A stretch of 34,765 nucleotides of DNA from Clostridia bacterium (GTDB lineage: Bacteria > Bacillota > Clostridia > Oscillospirales > CAG-272): positions 1 to 34,765 of the forward strand of contig JAFTMP010000026.1 in assembly GCA_017452335.1 (NCBI GenBank), given 5' to 3'. Positions 1 through 7,772 of this stretch are shown here, piece by piece. Both the position numbers and the translations under genes were made by a program. The notes beneath the pieces are model-generated. The model searched no databases. It worked only from the letters and a program-made list of their open reading frames with translations, and was not told where the DNA came from. Numbering within the stretch: the stretch's first letter is position 1; every line of letters begins with the position of its first letter.

Positions 1-479
1 CCCGTCTCGGTATCGGTGAGATATTCATTCCCGAGAACGAGCCCGGCTCTTCCATCATGCCCGGTAAGGTAAACCCCACACAGTGTGAGGCTGTGACCAA
101 GGTAGCCGTTCAGGTTATGGGTAACGACACCACCATCAGCATTGCCGCTTCTCAGGGTAACTTTGAGCTCAACGTCTTCATGCCCGTGGCAATGTACAAC
201 TTCCTGCAGTCCGGCAGACTCCTTGCTGAAGCGATCCTTTCCTTCAATAAGAACTGCGCTGTAGGTATCAAGGCAAACAGAGAAAAGATGCATGACAACC
301 TGCATAATTCTCTCATGCTGGTTACCGCGCTCAATCCCTACATCGGATATGAAAACGCGGCAAAGACTGCAAAGAAGGCATTTAAGGACAACATTTCCTT
401 GAAGGAAGCTTGCGTGGAACTGGGCTTCTTGACCGCTGAAAAGTTTGACGAAGTGTTCCATCCCGAAGAAATGGTTTAA
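1..479 (+). CDS. fumC: Class II fumarate hydratase, C-terminal part (5' end outside the window)
   Basis: Reversible hydration of fumarate to malate in the cytosol. The reading frame is open from base 3, giving about 158 residues, roughly the last third of a 460-residue class II fumarase. The family signature GSSIMPGKVNP lies at bases 42-74, followed by TQCEA, QVMGND and GNFELNVF, which are fumarase-type rather than aspartase-type. The C-terminus ends in PEEMV, like other FumC proteins. It is the first visible gene of a same-strand run that continues 140 bases later into hdrB and ends with a fumarate-reductase flavoprotein, so it probably works in the malate-to-fumarate direction. Aspartate ammonia-lyase is the main alternative; the match to FumC through the last 100 residues makes it unlikely. 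Confidence 0.93.
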   Translation, partial: RLGIGEIFIPENEPGSSIMPGKVNPTQCEAVTKVAVQVMGNDTTISIAASQGNFELNVFMPVAMYNFLQSGRLLAEAILSFNKNCAVGIKANREKMHDNLHNSLMLVTALNPYIGYENAAKTAKKAFKDNISLKEACVELGFLTAEKFDEVFHPEEMV

Positions 480-509
480 AAACCCTTTAAAACTGATCTT
501 TCAAATGAT

Positions 510-541
510 CCATCACTTCCGCTTTGATGCGGAAGTGATGG
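510..541 (+). other. Perfect 13-bp stem-loop between fumC and hdrB
   Basis: CCATCACTTCCGC pairs exactly with GCGGAAGTGATGG around a six-base loop, TTTGAT. The bases after it are AAAATGAAATTC, with no run of T, so it is not a normal intrinsic terminator on the plus strand. It may be an mRNA processing or stability element that sets the ratio of fumC to the hdr-flx message. Confidence 0.6.
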
Positions 542-556
542 AAAATGAAATTCTAT

Positions 557-573
557 GCGGCGAAAAACGCCGC
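557..573 (+). other. Second small GC stem-loop upstream of hdrB
   Basis: GCGGCG and CGCCGC pair around AAAAA, 15 bases after the first stem-loop. No T tract follows. It lies about 45 bases upstream of the hdrB start, ahead of the ribosome site AAAGGAA. Confidence 0.4.
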
Positions 574-619
574 GGCAGCCGTTTGAAGATGCTTTGGCGG
601 TTGCAAGAAAGGAACGAAA

Positions 620-1420
620 ATGAAGGTAAGTTATTTCCCCGGGTGTACCCTCAAGACCAAGGCAGTAAAGCTGGACGAATATGCCCGCCGCTGTGCCGAG
701 GTGTTGGGTGTGACCCTTGAAGAAATAGAAAACTGGCAGTGCTGCGGCGGTGTGTTTACCACCTCAAAAGACGAGGTTGCTACCAAGCTTTCTTCCGTAC
801 GTGTGCTCAAGGCGGCACAGGATAAGGAACAGGTGCTGGTGACTGTGTGCTCCGCCTGCCACAATGTGGTCAAGCAGACCAACCACCAGGTGCAGACCGA
901 TAAGGAATTTGCCGATAAGGTAAACCGTTACATGGCTGCAGAGGGCGGATATGACGGAACCACCAAGGTGTACCACTACTTAGAGCTGCTTCGCGATGTA
1001 GTGGGCTTTGACAAGATCAAGGAAAAGGTGGTTAAGCCTCTGAACGGCGAAAAGATCGCGGTGTATTACGGATGTCTGCTTCTTCGTCCCGGCACGGTGA
1101 TGAAGATGGACGATCCCGAAAACCCCAAGATCATTGAGGACTTGATCAGAGCCCTTGGCGGTGAGCCCGTGATCTATAACAAGCGCAACGAATGCTGCGG
1201 CGGTTATGTGACCATGGAGAATCCCGCATTTGCCGAGAAGAAGAGCCAGTCTATTACAGAAAACGCCAAGTCCTTTGGTGCAAGCCGTATGATCACCGCT
1301 TGTCCGCTTTGCAAGTACAATCTTGAAAAGCACGAAGAAGAGCTTCCCGTAGTATACTTTACCGAGCTGCTTGCAGAAGCGCTCGGCGTTAAGGAGGATG
1401 CCGATGAGTCAGCAGAATAA
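620..1420 (+). CDS. hdrB: Heterodisulfide reductase subunit B-like (HdrB)
   Basis: A 266-residue protein with two complete CCG domains. The first has Cys9, Cys41-Cys42-Gly and Cys77/Cys80; the second has Cys152, Cys192-Cys193-Gly and Cys228/Cys231. In archaeal HdrB these domains hold two noncubane [4Fe-4S] clusters that reduce a disulfide, and every ligand position is present here. The ATG at 620 follows AAAGGAA. The 3' end overlaps hdrC by 17 bases. In methanogen thiol:fumarate reductase an HdrB-like domain is fused to the iron-sulfur subunit; here it is a separate gene in the same operon. The physiological substrate is unknown: it could be a thiol/disulfide, or HdrB could serve only as an electron conduit to the fumarate-reductase pair. 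Confidence 0.9.
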   Translation: MKVSYFPGCTLKTKAVKLDEYARRCAEVLGVTLEEIENWQCCGGVFTTSKDEVATKLSSVRVLKAAQDKEQVLVTVCSACHNVVKQTNHQVQTDKEFADKVNRYMAAEGGYDGTTKVYHYLELLRDVVGFDKIKEKVVKPLNGEKIAVYYGCLLLRPGTVMKMDDPENPKIIEDLIRALGGEPVIYNKRNECCGGYVTMENPAFAEKKSQSITENAKSFGASRMITACPLCKYNLEKHEEELPVVYFTELLAEALGVKEDADESAE

Positions 1421-1796
1421 TAATTTAAAGGAAGAGTTGATCCGCATCAGCGGTGTCAACCCCAAGAAATGTATGCGTTGCGGAAAATGCTCCGCTACCT
1501 GTCCCGCTTATGAGGAGATGGAATACCATCCTCATGAATTTGTGGTCATGGTGGAAAACGGAAACATTGAACCGCTGTTAAACACCGAATCGCTGTACAG
1601 ATGTCTGACCTGCTTTGCATGCGTGGAAAGGTGCCCCAGAGGGGTAGAGCCCGCAAAGCTGGTGGAGGCAGTACGCCTGGTGGCAACCAGACGCCAGGGC
1701 GCCAACCACATGAAGGCAGACGATGTACCCGCGAAGCTGGACGAGGATCTGCCTCAGCAGGCGATCGTCAGCGCATTTAGAAAGTACACAAAGTAA
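1404..1796 (+). CDS. hdrC: Heterodisulfide reductase subunit C-like (HdrC)
   Basis: A small 130-residue protein with two ferredoxin-type [4Fe-4S] motifs, CMRCGKCSATCP near residues 23-34 and CLTCFACVERCP near 67-78. HdrC carries electrons between the flavoprotein HdrA and HdrB. The start at 1404 is chosen because AAGGAGG at 1391-1397 sits six bases upstream; an ATG at 1398 is too close to that site. The gene overlaps hdrB and is followed after 18 bases by hdrA, so translation is probably coupled. It has no membrane segment, unlike the HdrE-linked or quinone-linked forms. Confidence 0.9.
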   Translation: MSQQNNNLKEELIRISGVNPKKCMRCGKCSATCPAYEEMEYHPHEFVVMVENGNIEPLLNTESLYRCLTCFACVERCPRGVEPAKLVEAVRLVATRRQGANHMKADDVPAKLDEDLPQQAIVSAFRKYTK

Positions 1797-1814
1797 TAAG
1801 GAGGAAAACGCAAA

Positions 1815-3809
1815 ATGCAAAGAATTGGTGTATTCGTATGTTGGTGCGGAAGCAATATTGCAGGTACGGTAGACGTGCAGGCAGTATCCGATGCCCTGAA
1901 GAATGAACCCGGCGTTGTATTCTCCACCAACTATCAGTATATGTGCTCCCAGGCAGGTCAGAACATGATCAAGGATGCCATTAAGGAATATCGCCTGACC
2001 GGTATCGTTGTCTGCTCCTGCTCGCCCCGTATGCACGAGGCAACCTTCCGCAAGACGGCACAGGCTGCAGGCCTCAACCCCTACATGGTTGAAATTGCAA
2101 ACATCCGTGAGCAGTGCTCTTGGGTACATAAGGACATCCCCACCGGTACCGAAAAGGCAATCATTCTGGGTAAGGCGGCAGTTGCAAAGGTAAACCTCAA
2201 CGCGCCCTTAACGCCCGGTGAATCGCCCGTGACCAAGCGTGCGCTGGTGATCGGCGGCGGTATCGCAGGTATTCAGACCGCTCTTGATATCGCAGATGCA
2301 GGCTTCCCTGTAGATATCGTAGAGACCAAGCCCACCATCGGCGGTAAGATGGCACAGCTTGACAAAACCTTCCCCACCCTTGACTGTGCGGCTTGTATCC
2401 TCACTCCTAAGATGGTGGATGTGGCACAGAATGACAAGATCCGCATCTTCTCTTACAGTGAAGTGCAGGAGGTAAAGGGCTTTGTCGGCAACTTTGATGT
2501 AAAGATCAAGAAGAAGGCACGTTATGTAAATGAAGACATTTGTACCGGTTGCGGTGCATGTACCGAAAAATGTCCTCAGAAGAACGTTCCCAACGAATTC
2601 AACCTGGGCATGGATAACCGCCGTGCCATCTACATTCCTTTTGCACAGGCAGTGCCGAAGGTTGCAACCATTGACCCCAATGCCTGCAACATGCTGAAGA
2701 ACGGCAAGTGCGGCGTGTGCGCAAAGGTTTGTGCCGCAGGTGCCATCGACTATAAACAGCAGGATCAGATCATCGAAGAGAAGTACGGTGCGATCGTAGT
2801 TGCTACCGGCTTTAACCCCATCAGCATGGAGAAGTTCGATGAATTTGCATACAGCCAGTCTAAGGACGTCATCACCTCTTTAGAATTTGAGAGACTGACC
2901 AACGCCGCAGGTCCTACTGCAGGAAAGCTCCTTCGTCCCTCTGACCTTGAGCATCCTCACACCATCGTATTCGTACAGTGCGTGGGCTCCCGTTGCGCGG
3001 CATGCGCAGAAAAGGGCAAGGAATACTGCTCCAAGATCTGCTGTATGTATACTGCAAAGCATGCAATGCTGGTGCGTGACAAATATCCCGATACCGAGGT
3101 TTACGTGTTCTACATTGACGTCAGAACTCCCGGTAAGAACTTTGATGAATTCTATCGCCGTGCCGTAGAAGAGTACGGTGTACACTACATCAAGGGTATG
3201 GTCGGCAAGGTTACCCCCGAGGGCAAGAAGCTGAAGGTCCAGGGCTCCGATCTGATCATGGACGAGCAGGTGCACATTGACGCAGACCTGGTGGTTCTGG
3301 CAGCGGCAATTGAGCCCGATAAGTCTGCACGTCCTCTTGCAACCATGCTGACTGCAAGTATGGATACCAACGACTTCTTCACTGAAGCACATCCCAAGCT
3401 TCGTCCCGTAGAAAGCCCCACCGCGGGTGTGTTCCTGTCCGGTGCGTGCCAGGGTCCCAAGGATATTCCCGAGACCGTTTCTCAGGCAGGCGCGGCAGCA
3501 TCCAAGGTTATTGGACTGCTGGCAAAGGATAAGCTCACCGGTAACCCCTGCATTGCAAGCCCCAACGAGCTGATGTGTAACGGTTGCTCCTCTTGTGAGC
3601 GTGTATGCCCCTACGGTGCTATTACCTATGTTGATAAAGAATTCCGTATGCCCGACAGAACCACTGCGATCCGTCGCGTGGCACAGGTCAACCCTGCGGT
3701 TTGCCAGGGATGCGGAGCTTGTACAGTTGCTTGTCCTTCCGGTGCGATGGATCTTCGCGGCTTTGCAAGCGCGCAAATCATTGCGGAGGTGGATGCAATA
3801 TGCAAGTAA
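1815..3809 (+). CDS. hdrA: Heterodisulfide reductase subunit A-like flavoprotein (HdrA), likely bifurcating
   Basis: A 664-residue protein of normal HdrA length. It has the N-terminal HdrA region with Cys9 and Cys11, the CSCSP and NIREQCSWVH signatures around residues 67-105, a FAD-binding GGGIAG at 147-152, and the HdrA cysteine pair at 191 and 194. Two ferredoxin-like cysteine sets follow at 243-253 and 291-306, and a C-terminal pair of [4Fe-4S] motifs at 588-598 and 630-640. In the known family HdrA holds the FAD that splits an electron pair between a high-potential acceptor on the HdrBC side and ferredoxin. AAGGAGG lies at 1799-1805, nine bases before the ATG. It overlaps the MvhD-like gene by ten bases. 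Bifurcation here is inferred from the family and neighbours. Confidence 0.92.
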   Translation: MQRIGVFVCWCGSNIAGTVDVQAVSDALKNEPGVVFSTNYQYMCSQAGQNMIKDAIKEYRLTGIVVCSCSPRMHEATFRKTAQAAGLNPYMVEIANIREQCSWVHKDIPTGTEKAIILGKAAVAKVNLNAPLTPGESPVTKRALVIGGGIAGIQTALDIADAGFPVDIVETKPTIGGKMAQLDKTFPTLDCAACILTPKMVDVAQNDKIRIFSYSEVQEVKGFVGNFDVKIKKKARYVNEDICTGCGACTEKCPQKNVPNEFNLGMDNRRAIYIPFAQAVPKVATIDPNACNMLKNGKCGVCAKVCAAGAIDYKQQDQIIEEKYGAIVVATGFNPISMEKFDEFAYSQSKDVITSLEFERLTNAAGPTAGKLLRPSDLEHPHTIVFVQCVGSRCAACAEKGKEYCSKICCMYTAKHAMLVRDKYPDTEVYVFYIDVRTPGKNFDEFYRRAVEEYGVHYIKGMVGKVTPEGKKLKVQGSDLIMDEQVHIDADLVVLAAAIEPDKSARPLATMLTASMDTNDFFTEAHPKLRPVESPTAGVFLSGACQGPKDIPETVSQAGAAASKVIGLLAKDKLTGNPCIASPNELMCNGCSSCERVCPYGAITYVDKEFRMPDRTTAIRRVAQVNPAVCQGCGACTVACPSGAMDLRGFASAQIIAEVDAICK

Positions 3810-4234
3810 ATGAAAAAAAGCCTTTGATCGTGGCATTTTGCTGCAACTGGTGCTCTTACGCCGGTGCAGACCTTGCCGGTAACAACCGTTTGGCATATCC
3901 TGCGGATGTCAAGATCATCCGCGTACCCTGCTCTTGCAGAGTAAACCCCATGTTCATTCTGCGCGCCTTCCAGAGAGGTGCAGACGGTGTCATCATCTGC
4001 GGATGCCATCCCGGTGACTGCCACTACACCTCCGGTAACTACTTCACCCGCCGCCGTATGGCAATGCTCTTCTCAATGCTGGACTATCTGGGCATCGAGA
4101 AGGAAAGAACCCGCGTAGAGTGGGTGTCTGCGGCTGAAGGTGCAAAGTTTGCCGCAACCATGAATGATTTTGCCGAAAAGGTCGCCGCTCTTGGCGAGAA
4201 TAAGAGATTGGAGGATCTGCGATGCAAAAAATAA
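3800..4234 (+). CDS. MvhD/FlxD-type iron-sulfur subunit
   Basis: A 144-residue protein of the MvhD family, which links HdrA to its electron donor (hydrogenase, formate dehydrogenase or Flx). The [2Fe-2S] cysteine pattern is complete: Cys14-Cys15 and Cys18, Cys44 and Cys46, Cys67 and Cys69, and Cys74 in the CGCHPGDCHY signature. The start at 3800 is preceded by GGAGGT at 3785-3790; no longer frame is needed for the family match. It overlaps hdrA at its 5' end and the next gene by 13 bases at its 3' end. Because no NiFe hydrogenase is nearby and an NAD-type flavoprotein lies downstream, it corresponds best to FlxD of the Flx-Hdr complex. Confidence 0.88.
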   Translation: MQVNEKKPLIVAFCCNWCSYAGADLAGNNRLAYPADVKIIRVPCSCRVNPMFILRAFQRGADGVIICGCHPGDCHYTSGNYFTRRRMAMLFSMLDYLGIEKERTRVEWVSAAEGAKFAATMNDFAEKVAALGENKRLEDLRCKK

Positions 4235-5220
4235 CTCGTGAAGTGCTGATCGAAAAAGCAGCCTCTTTATTAAATGAAGGCGTTGTTTCCGGTGTTCTTG
4301 GCTGGAAGCAGGGCGAATTTGCCTATGACGTAACGCCCGCGCTGTTCACCACCGTGGACGAGCTGAATGAACAGTTCGTTTGGGGCGATTTCTGCGGCGC
4401 AAACTTTTCCAAATATTTGGTAGCCCATACCCGCAAGACCCAGAGCAAGGTACTGGTGTTCTTGAAGCCCTGTGATACATACAGCTTCAACCAGCTGCTC
4501 ACCGAGCACCGCTTCGACAGAGAAAAGGTGTACGCAGTGGGTATCCCCTGCGAGGGCATGGCTGATGTTTCCAAGGTGAAGGCAATTGCAGGCGAGGGTA
4601 TCACCGCAATTGAAAGCACCGAAGAGGGTCTTGCTGTGACCACTCTTTATAACGACGCGCCCGTGGTGATCGCTTATGAAGACGCTCTTGCCGAAAGATG
4701 CATCAACTGCAAGAGTAAGAAGCATGTGGCGTATGATGAGCTGATCGGCGAAGAGGGCGATGTGCTGGAAAGCGGACGCTTTGACCAGGTTGCCGCACTG
4801 GAGGCAATGACTCCCGACGAGCGCTTTGCGTTCTGGCAGAAGGAGCTGTCTAAGTGCATCCGTTGCAACGCCTGCAGAGACGTTTGCCCTGCATGCACCT
4901 GCGAAAAGTGCGTGTTTAACAACCCCGTTTCGGGTGCTGAGACCAAGGCGCCCATGGGCACCTTTGAAGAGAAGATGTTCCATATCATCCGTGCCTTCCA
5001 CGTGGCAGGCAGATGTACCGACTGCGGCGAGTGCTCCAGAGTATGTCCTCAGGATATCCCTCTGCACCTGCTGAACAGAAAGTTCATCAAGGATATCAAC
5101 ACCCACTACGGCGAATACCAGGCAGGTGCCGAGGTTGGTTCCAGAGCTCCTCTTGTGAACTACACCACAAACGACGTTGAGCCCGGTGATGTGTTTGAAA
5201 GGGGTGAAGAGAATGCGTAA
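4222..5220 (+). CDS. FlxC-like 4Fe-4S dicluster protein
   Basis: A 332-residue soluble iron-sulfur protein. The N-terminal 170 residues carry LKPCDT (residues 82-87) and GIPCEG (109-114) segments like those in F420 hydrogenase/dehydrogenase beta-type and Flx proteins. An ERCINCKSKK segment follows, then two ferredoxin motifs, CIRCNACRDVCP and CTDCGECSRVCP. These are electron-transfer centres expected between the NADH-oxidising FlxA and FlxD/HdrA. It overlaps both neighbours (13 bases upstream, 8 downstream), typical of subunits made in fixed ratio. The label FlxC rather than FlxB rests on gene order and similarity by eye, so the letter could be swapped; membership of the Flx module is the firmer statement. 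Confidence 0.75.
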   Translation: MQKITREVLIEKAASLLNEGVVSGVLGWKQGEFAYDVTPALFTTVDELNEQFVWGDFCGANFSKYLVAHTRKTQSKVLVFLKPCDTYSFNQLLTEHRFDREKVYAVGIPCEGMADVSKVKAIAGEGITAIESTEEGLAVTTLYNDAPVVIAYEDALAERCINCKSKKHVAYDELIGEEGDVLESGRFDQVAALEAMTPDERFAFWQKELSKCIRCNACRDVCPACTCEKCVFNNPVSGAETKAPMGTFEEKMFHIIRAFHVAGRCTDCGECSRVCPQDIPLHLLNRKFIKDINTHYGEYQAGAEVGSRAPLVNYTTNDVEPGDVFERGEENA

Positions 5221-6241
5221 GTGTGCACTTGCAAATCTTGACAAGCTGTTTGCCGCTATTGCTGAAAATGCAGACCTGTATCTGCCTGTAAATGACGAGA
5301 ACGGTGCGGCATCCTATAAGAAATGGGAAGAGGGCACAGAAATGAGCGATGCGCTCAACACTGTAAAGAGCCCCAAGGATTTCTTCTTCCCTCAGAGTGA
5401 AGATCTGATGACCTTCAAGACCGAGGGCAAGAACATTGAGATCACCGATATCAGAGAAGAAAGCAAGGATTTCGTGGTATTCGGTGTGAGAGCCTGCGAT
5501 GTAAGAAGCTTTGACATTCTGGACCGTGTGTTCATCACCGATCCCCAGGATAGCTACTATGCTTCCAAGAGAGAAAAAGGCGTGATCGTTTCCATGGCTT
5601 GTACCAGACCCACCGAGACCTGCTTCTGCGCGGCATTTGGTATTGACGCGGCAGCACCCAAGGGCGACGTGACCACCTGGAAGACCGAGGCGGATCTGTA
5701 CCTGCAGGCAAATACCGAAAAGGGTGAAAAGCTGCTGGCAGCGCTGGAAGCACTGACCGAGGAAGCAGACTGTGCCGCTGTGGAAGCACAGCAGGCAAAG
5801 ACCCGTGCAATTATGGAAAAGCTTCCTCTTGCTGGGCTGGATACCGAACAGTTTGGTGGCGGCAAGACCAAGGAATACTTTGATGCACCCGAATGGAAGG
5901 AACTGTCTCAGTCCTGCCTTGGATGCGGTACTTGTACCTTCGTTTGCCCCACCTGCCAGTGCTATGATATCAAGGACTTCAACACCGGCAGAGGTGTGAT
6001 CCGTTACCGTTGCTGGGACTCCTGCATGTATTCGGAATTCACCAGAATGGCACACGGCAACAACAGAAACTCTCAGCTTGAGAGATTCCGTCAGCGCTTT
6101 ATGCACAAGCTGGTATACTATCCCGAAAACAACGACGGTATTTTTGGATGCGTGGGATGCGGCAGATGCCTTGCAAAATGCCCCATTTCCATGAATATTG
6201 TAAAGGTTATGAAGACTCTGGGAGGTAAGAAAGATGAGTGA
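5213..6241 (+). CDS. FlxB-like (sulfite reductase subunit A-type) iron-sulfur protein
   Basis: A 342-residue protein of the 4Fe-4S dicluster group that includes AsrA-type and FlxB-type subunits. It contains VFGVRACDVRSF near residue 90, a TETCFCAAFG segment, and two C-terminal cluster motifs, CLGCGTCTFVCP and CVGCGRCLAKCP. The former is followed by TCQCYDI and a downstream RCWDSC segment, both usual in this family. The ATG at 5213 is within the end of the preceding gene (8-base overlap) with a GGGGTGA site upstream, and the 3' end overlaps flxA by 8 bases. Predicted role: relay from the FlxA flavin to the HdrA side. AsrA of an anaerobic sulfite reductase is the alternative name, but no AsrC sulfite reductase gene is present. 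Confidence 0.78.
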   Translation: MRKCALANLDKLFAAIAENADLYLPVNDENGAASYKKWEEGTEMSDALNTVKSPKDFFFPQSEDLMTFKTEGKNIEITDIREESKDFVVFGVRACDVRSFDILDRVFITDPQDSYYASKREKGVIVSMACTRPTETCFCAAFGIDAAAPKGDVTTWKTEADLYLQANTEKGEKLLAALEALTEEADCAAVEAQQAKTRAIMEKLPLAGLDTEQFGGGKTKEYFDAPEWKELSQSCLGCGTCTFVCPTCQCYDIKDFNTGRGVIRYRCWDSCMYSEFTRMAHGNNRNSQLERFRQRFMHKLVYYPENNDGIFGCVGCGRCLAKCPISMNIVKVMKTLGGKKDE

Positions 6242-7067
6242 GATGAGAGAACCCTTGATTCCCTACGTTGGGGTCATTACCGATGTGCGCATCGATACCC
6301 CCGACATCAAGACCTTCAGAGTGGTCACCCCCGATGGCAAGAAGGCATTTGACCATAGACCCGGTCAGTGCGCAATGCTGTCTATCCCCGGTGTGGGCGA
6401 GGCGATGTTCTCCATCACCTCCGCCCCCACAAACACCGAGTTTATGGAATTCTCCATTAAAAAGTGCGGATGCGTTACCGAGTGGCTGCACCAGGCTGAG
6501 GTTGGTCAGCAGGTAACCATCAGAGGACCTTACGGCAATCCTTTCCCTGTGGACGATGCCTTTGCAGGAAAGAACCTGCTGTTCGTAGCAGGCGGTGTAG
6601 GTCTGGCACCTCTTCGTTCTGTAATCAACTACTGCCGTCACTACCGTGACCGTTACGGCAAGATCGACATCGTTTACGGCTCCAGAAGCAAGGATGATCT
6701 GCTGGACTACAAGGAGATCATCGAGGAATGGGCTACCGACGAGGGTGTGAATGTACACCTGACCATCGACCGCGAGCAGGAAGGCTGGGACGGACATGTA
6801 GGCTTTGTGCCCAACTACGTGAAGGAACTGAACTTTGATACGGATAAGATCGCCGTACTGTGCGGTCCTCCCATCATGATCAAGTTTACTCTGGAGGGTC
6901 TGCAGGCGCTGGGCTTTGAAAAAACACAGGTATATACCACGCTGGAGCTGCGCATGAAGTGCGGTATCGGTAAGTGCGGTAGATGCAATGTAGGCTCCAA
7001 GTATGTTTGCAAGGACGGACCTGTATTCCGTTTTGACGAACTGGACGAGCTGCCCGGCGAATATTGA
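6234..7067 (+). CDS. FlxA-like FAD/NAD(P)H-binding oxidoreductase
   Basis: A 277-residue ferredoxin-NADP-reductase-fold protein. The FAD region has RPGQCAML near residue 42 and FSITSAP near 61; the pyridine-nucleotide region has FVAGGVGLAPLRS near 118 and YGSRSKDDLL. A [2Fe-2S] tail resembles dihydroorotate dehydrogenase electron-transfer subunits (RMKCGIGKCGRCNVG near 241, then a further Cys in YVCKDGP). This is the likely entry point for NADH electrons into the Flx-Hdr complex. It overlaps the preceding gene, and AAGGAG 18 bases downstream serves the next gene. AsrB-type sulfite reductase subunits are close relatives; the hdr and frd neighbours favour the Flx assignment. NADH over NADPH is assumed from the Flx family, not read from the sequence. 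Confidence 0.85.
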   Translation: MSEMREPLIPYVGVITDVRIDTPDIKTFRVVTPDGKKAFDHRPGQCAMLSIPGVGEAMFSITSAPTNTEFMEFSIKKCGCVTEWLHQAEVGQQVTIRGPYGNPFPVDDAFAGKNLLFVAGGVGLAPLRSVINYCRHYRDRYGKIDIVYGSRSKDDLLDYKEIIEEWATDEGVNVHLTIDREQEGWDGHVGFVPNYVKELNFDTDKIAVLCGPPIMIKFTLEGLQALGFEKTQVYTTLELRMKCGIGKCGRCNVGSKYVCKDGPVFRFDELDELPGEY

Positions 7068-7085
7068 TGAGAAGGAGAAATGAGA

Positions 7086-7760
7086 ATGGAAAACATGGTA
7101 AATATTTTTCTCTTCGGTAAGAAGTATCAGGTTCCCGGAAATCTGACCATCATGAGCGCAATGGAATATGCAGGCTACCAGCTGGTACGCGGCTGCGGAT
7201 GCCGTAACGGCTTTTGCGGTGCTTGCGCAACCATTTACCGTATCAAGGGTCAGCAGGAATTAAAGGCTTGCCTTGCTTGCCAGACCAAGGTTGAAGAAGG
7301 TATGTACATTGCAACTCTGCCTTTCTTCCCCCTGGTAAAGCAGGTATACGATATTGAAACTGTGAAGACCAACGAACAGGTGATGATGCAGCTCTATCCC
7401 GAGATCTATGCTTGTATCGGATGCAATGCCTGCACCAAGGCTTGTACCCAGGGTCTGAACGTTATGCAGTATATCGCGTATGCTCAGAGAGGCGACTTTG
7501 AAAAGTGCGCTGAGGAGTCCTTCGACTGCGTAATGTGCGGCGTATGCTCCTCTCGTTGCCCCGCAGGCATTTCCCATCCCCAGGTGGCAATGCTGGCGCG
7601 CAGAATCAACGGTAAGTACCTGGCTCCCGATTGCGGACATCTGGAGGACCGCGTAAAGGAGATCAAGGACGGCACCTTCAAGGAACTCATCGAAGCGCTG
7701 ATGCAGAAACCCGTTGAAGAAATGAAAGAACTCTATAACAATAGAGAGATCGAGAAATAA
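7086..7760 (+). CDS. Fumarate-reductase-type iron-sulfur subunit (TfrB/FrdB-like, soluble)
   Basis: A 224-residue protein with an N-terminal [2Fe-2S] domain (Cys39, Cys44, Cys47 and Cys62 or Cys65) and two ferredoxin motifs at Cys110-113-116-120 and Cys148-151-154-158. Membrane succinate dehydrogenase/fumarate reductase B subunits carry [2Fe-2S], [4Fe-4S] and [3Fe-4S]; here the full cysteine sets favour [2Fe-2S] plus two [4Fe-4S], as in the N-terminal part of methanogen thiol:fumarate reductase TfrB. The start at 7086 puts AAGGAG at 7072-7077 eight bases upstream; the ATG at 7080 is too close. It is 12 bases from the flavoprotein gene. No membrane-anchor gene accompanies it, so electrons must come from a soluble partner, presumably Hdr-Flx. 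Confidence 0.85.
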   Translation: MENMVNIFLFGKKYQVPGNLTIMSAMEYAGYQLVRGCGCRNGFCGACATIYRIKGQQELKACLACQTKVEEGMYIATLPFFPLVKQVYDIETVKTNEQVMMQLYPEIYACIGCNACTKACTQGLNVMQYIAYAQRGDFEKCAEESFDCVMCGVCSSRCPAGISHPQVAMLARRINGKYLAPDCGHLEDRVKEIKDGTFKELIEALMQKPVEEMKELYNNREIEK

Positions 7761-7772
7761 GGAGGGCGGACA

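Noticed and set aside
1..479. Aspartate ammonia-lyase
   Set aside because: The shared superfamily signature is present, but the C-terminal 100 residues follow fumarase, and the operon context is fumarate metabolism.
2880..3896. Long antisense open frame over hdrA
   Set aside because: Same reason: an antisense shadow of a conserved, codon-biased gene, with no recognisable protein features.
4222..7067. Anaerobic sulfite reductase AsrAB
   Set aside because: Two subunits are AsrA/AsrB-like, but there is no AsrC catalytic subunit and the genes are locked by overlaps to hdr and mvhD genes. The Flx reading fits better.
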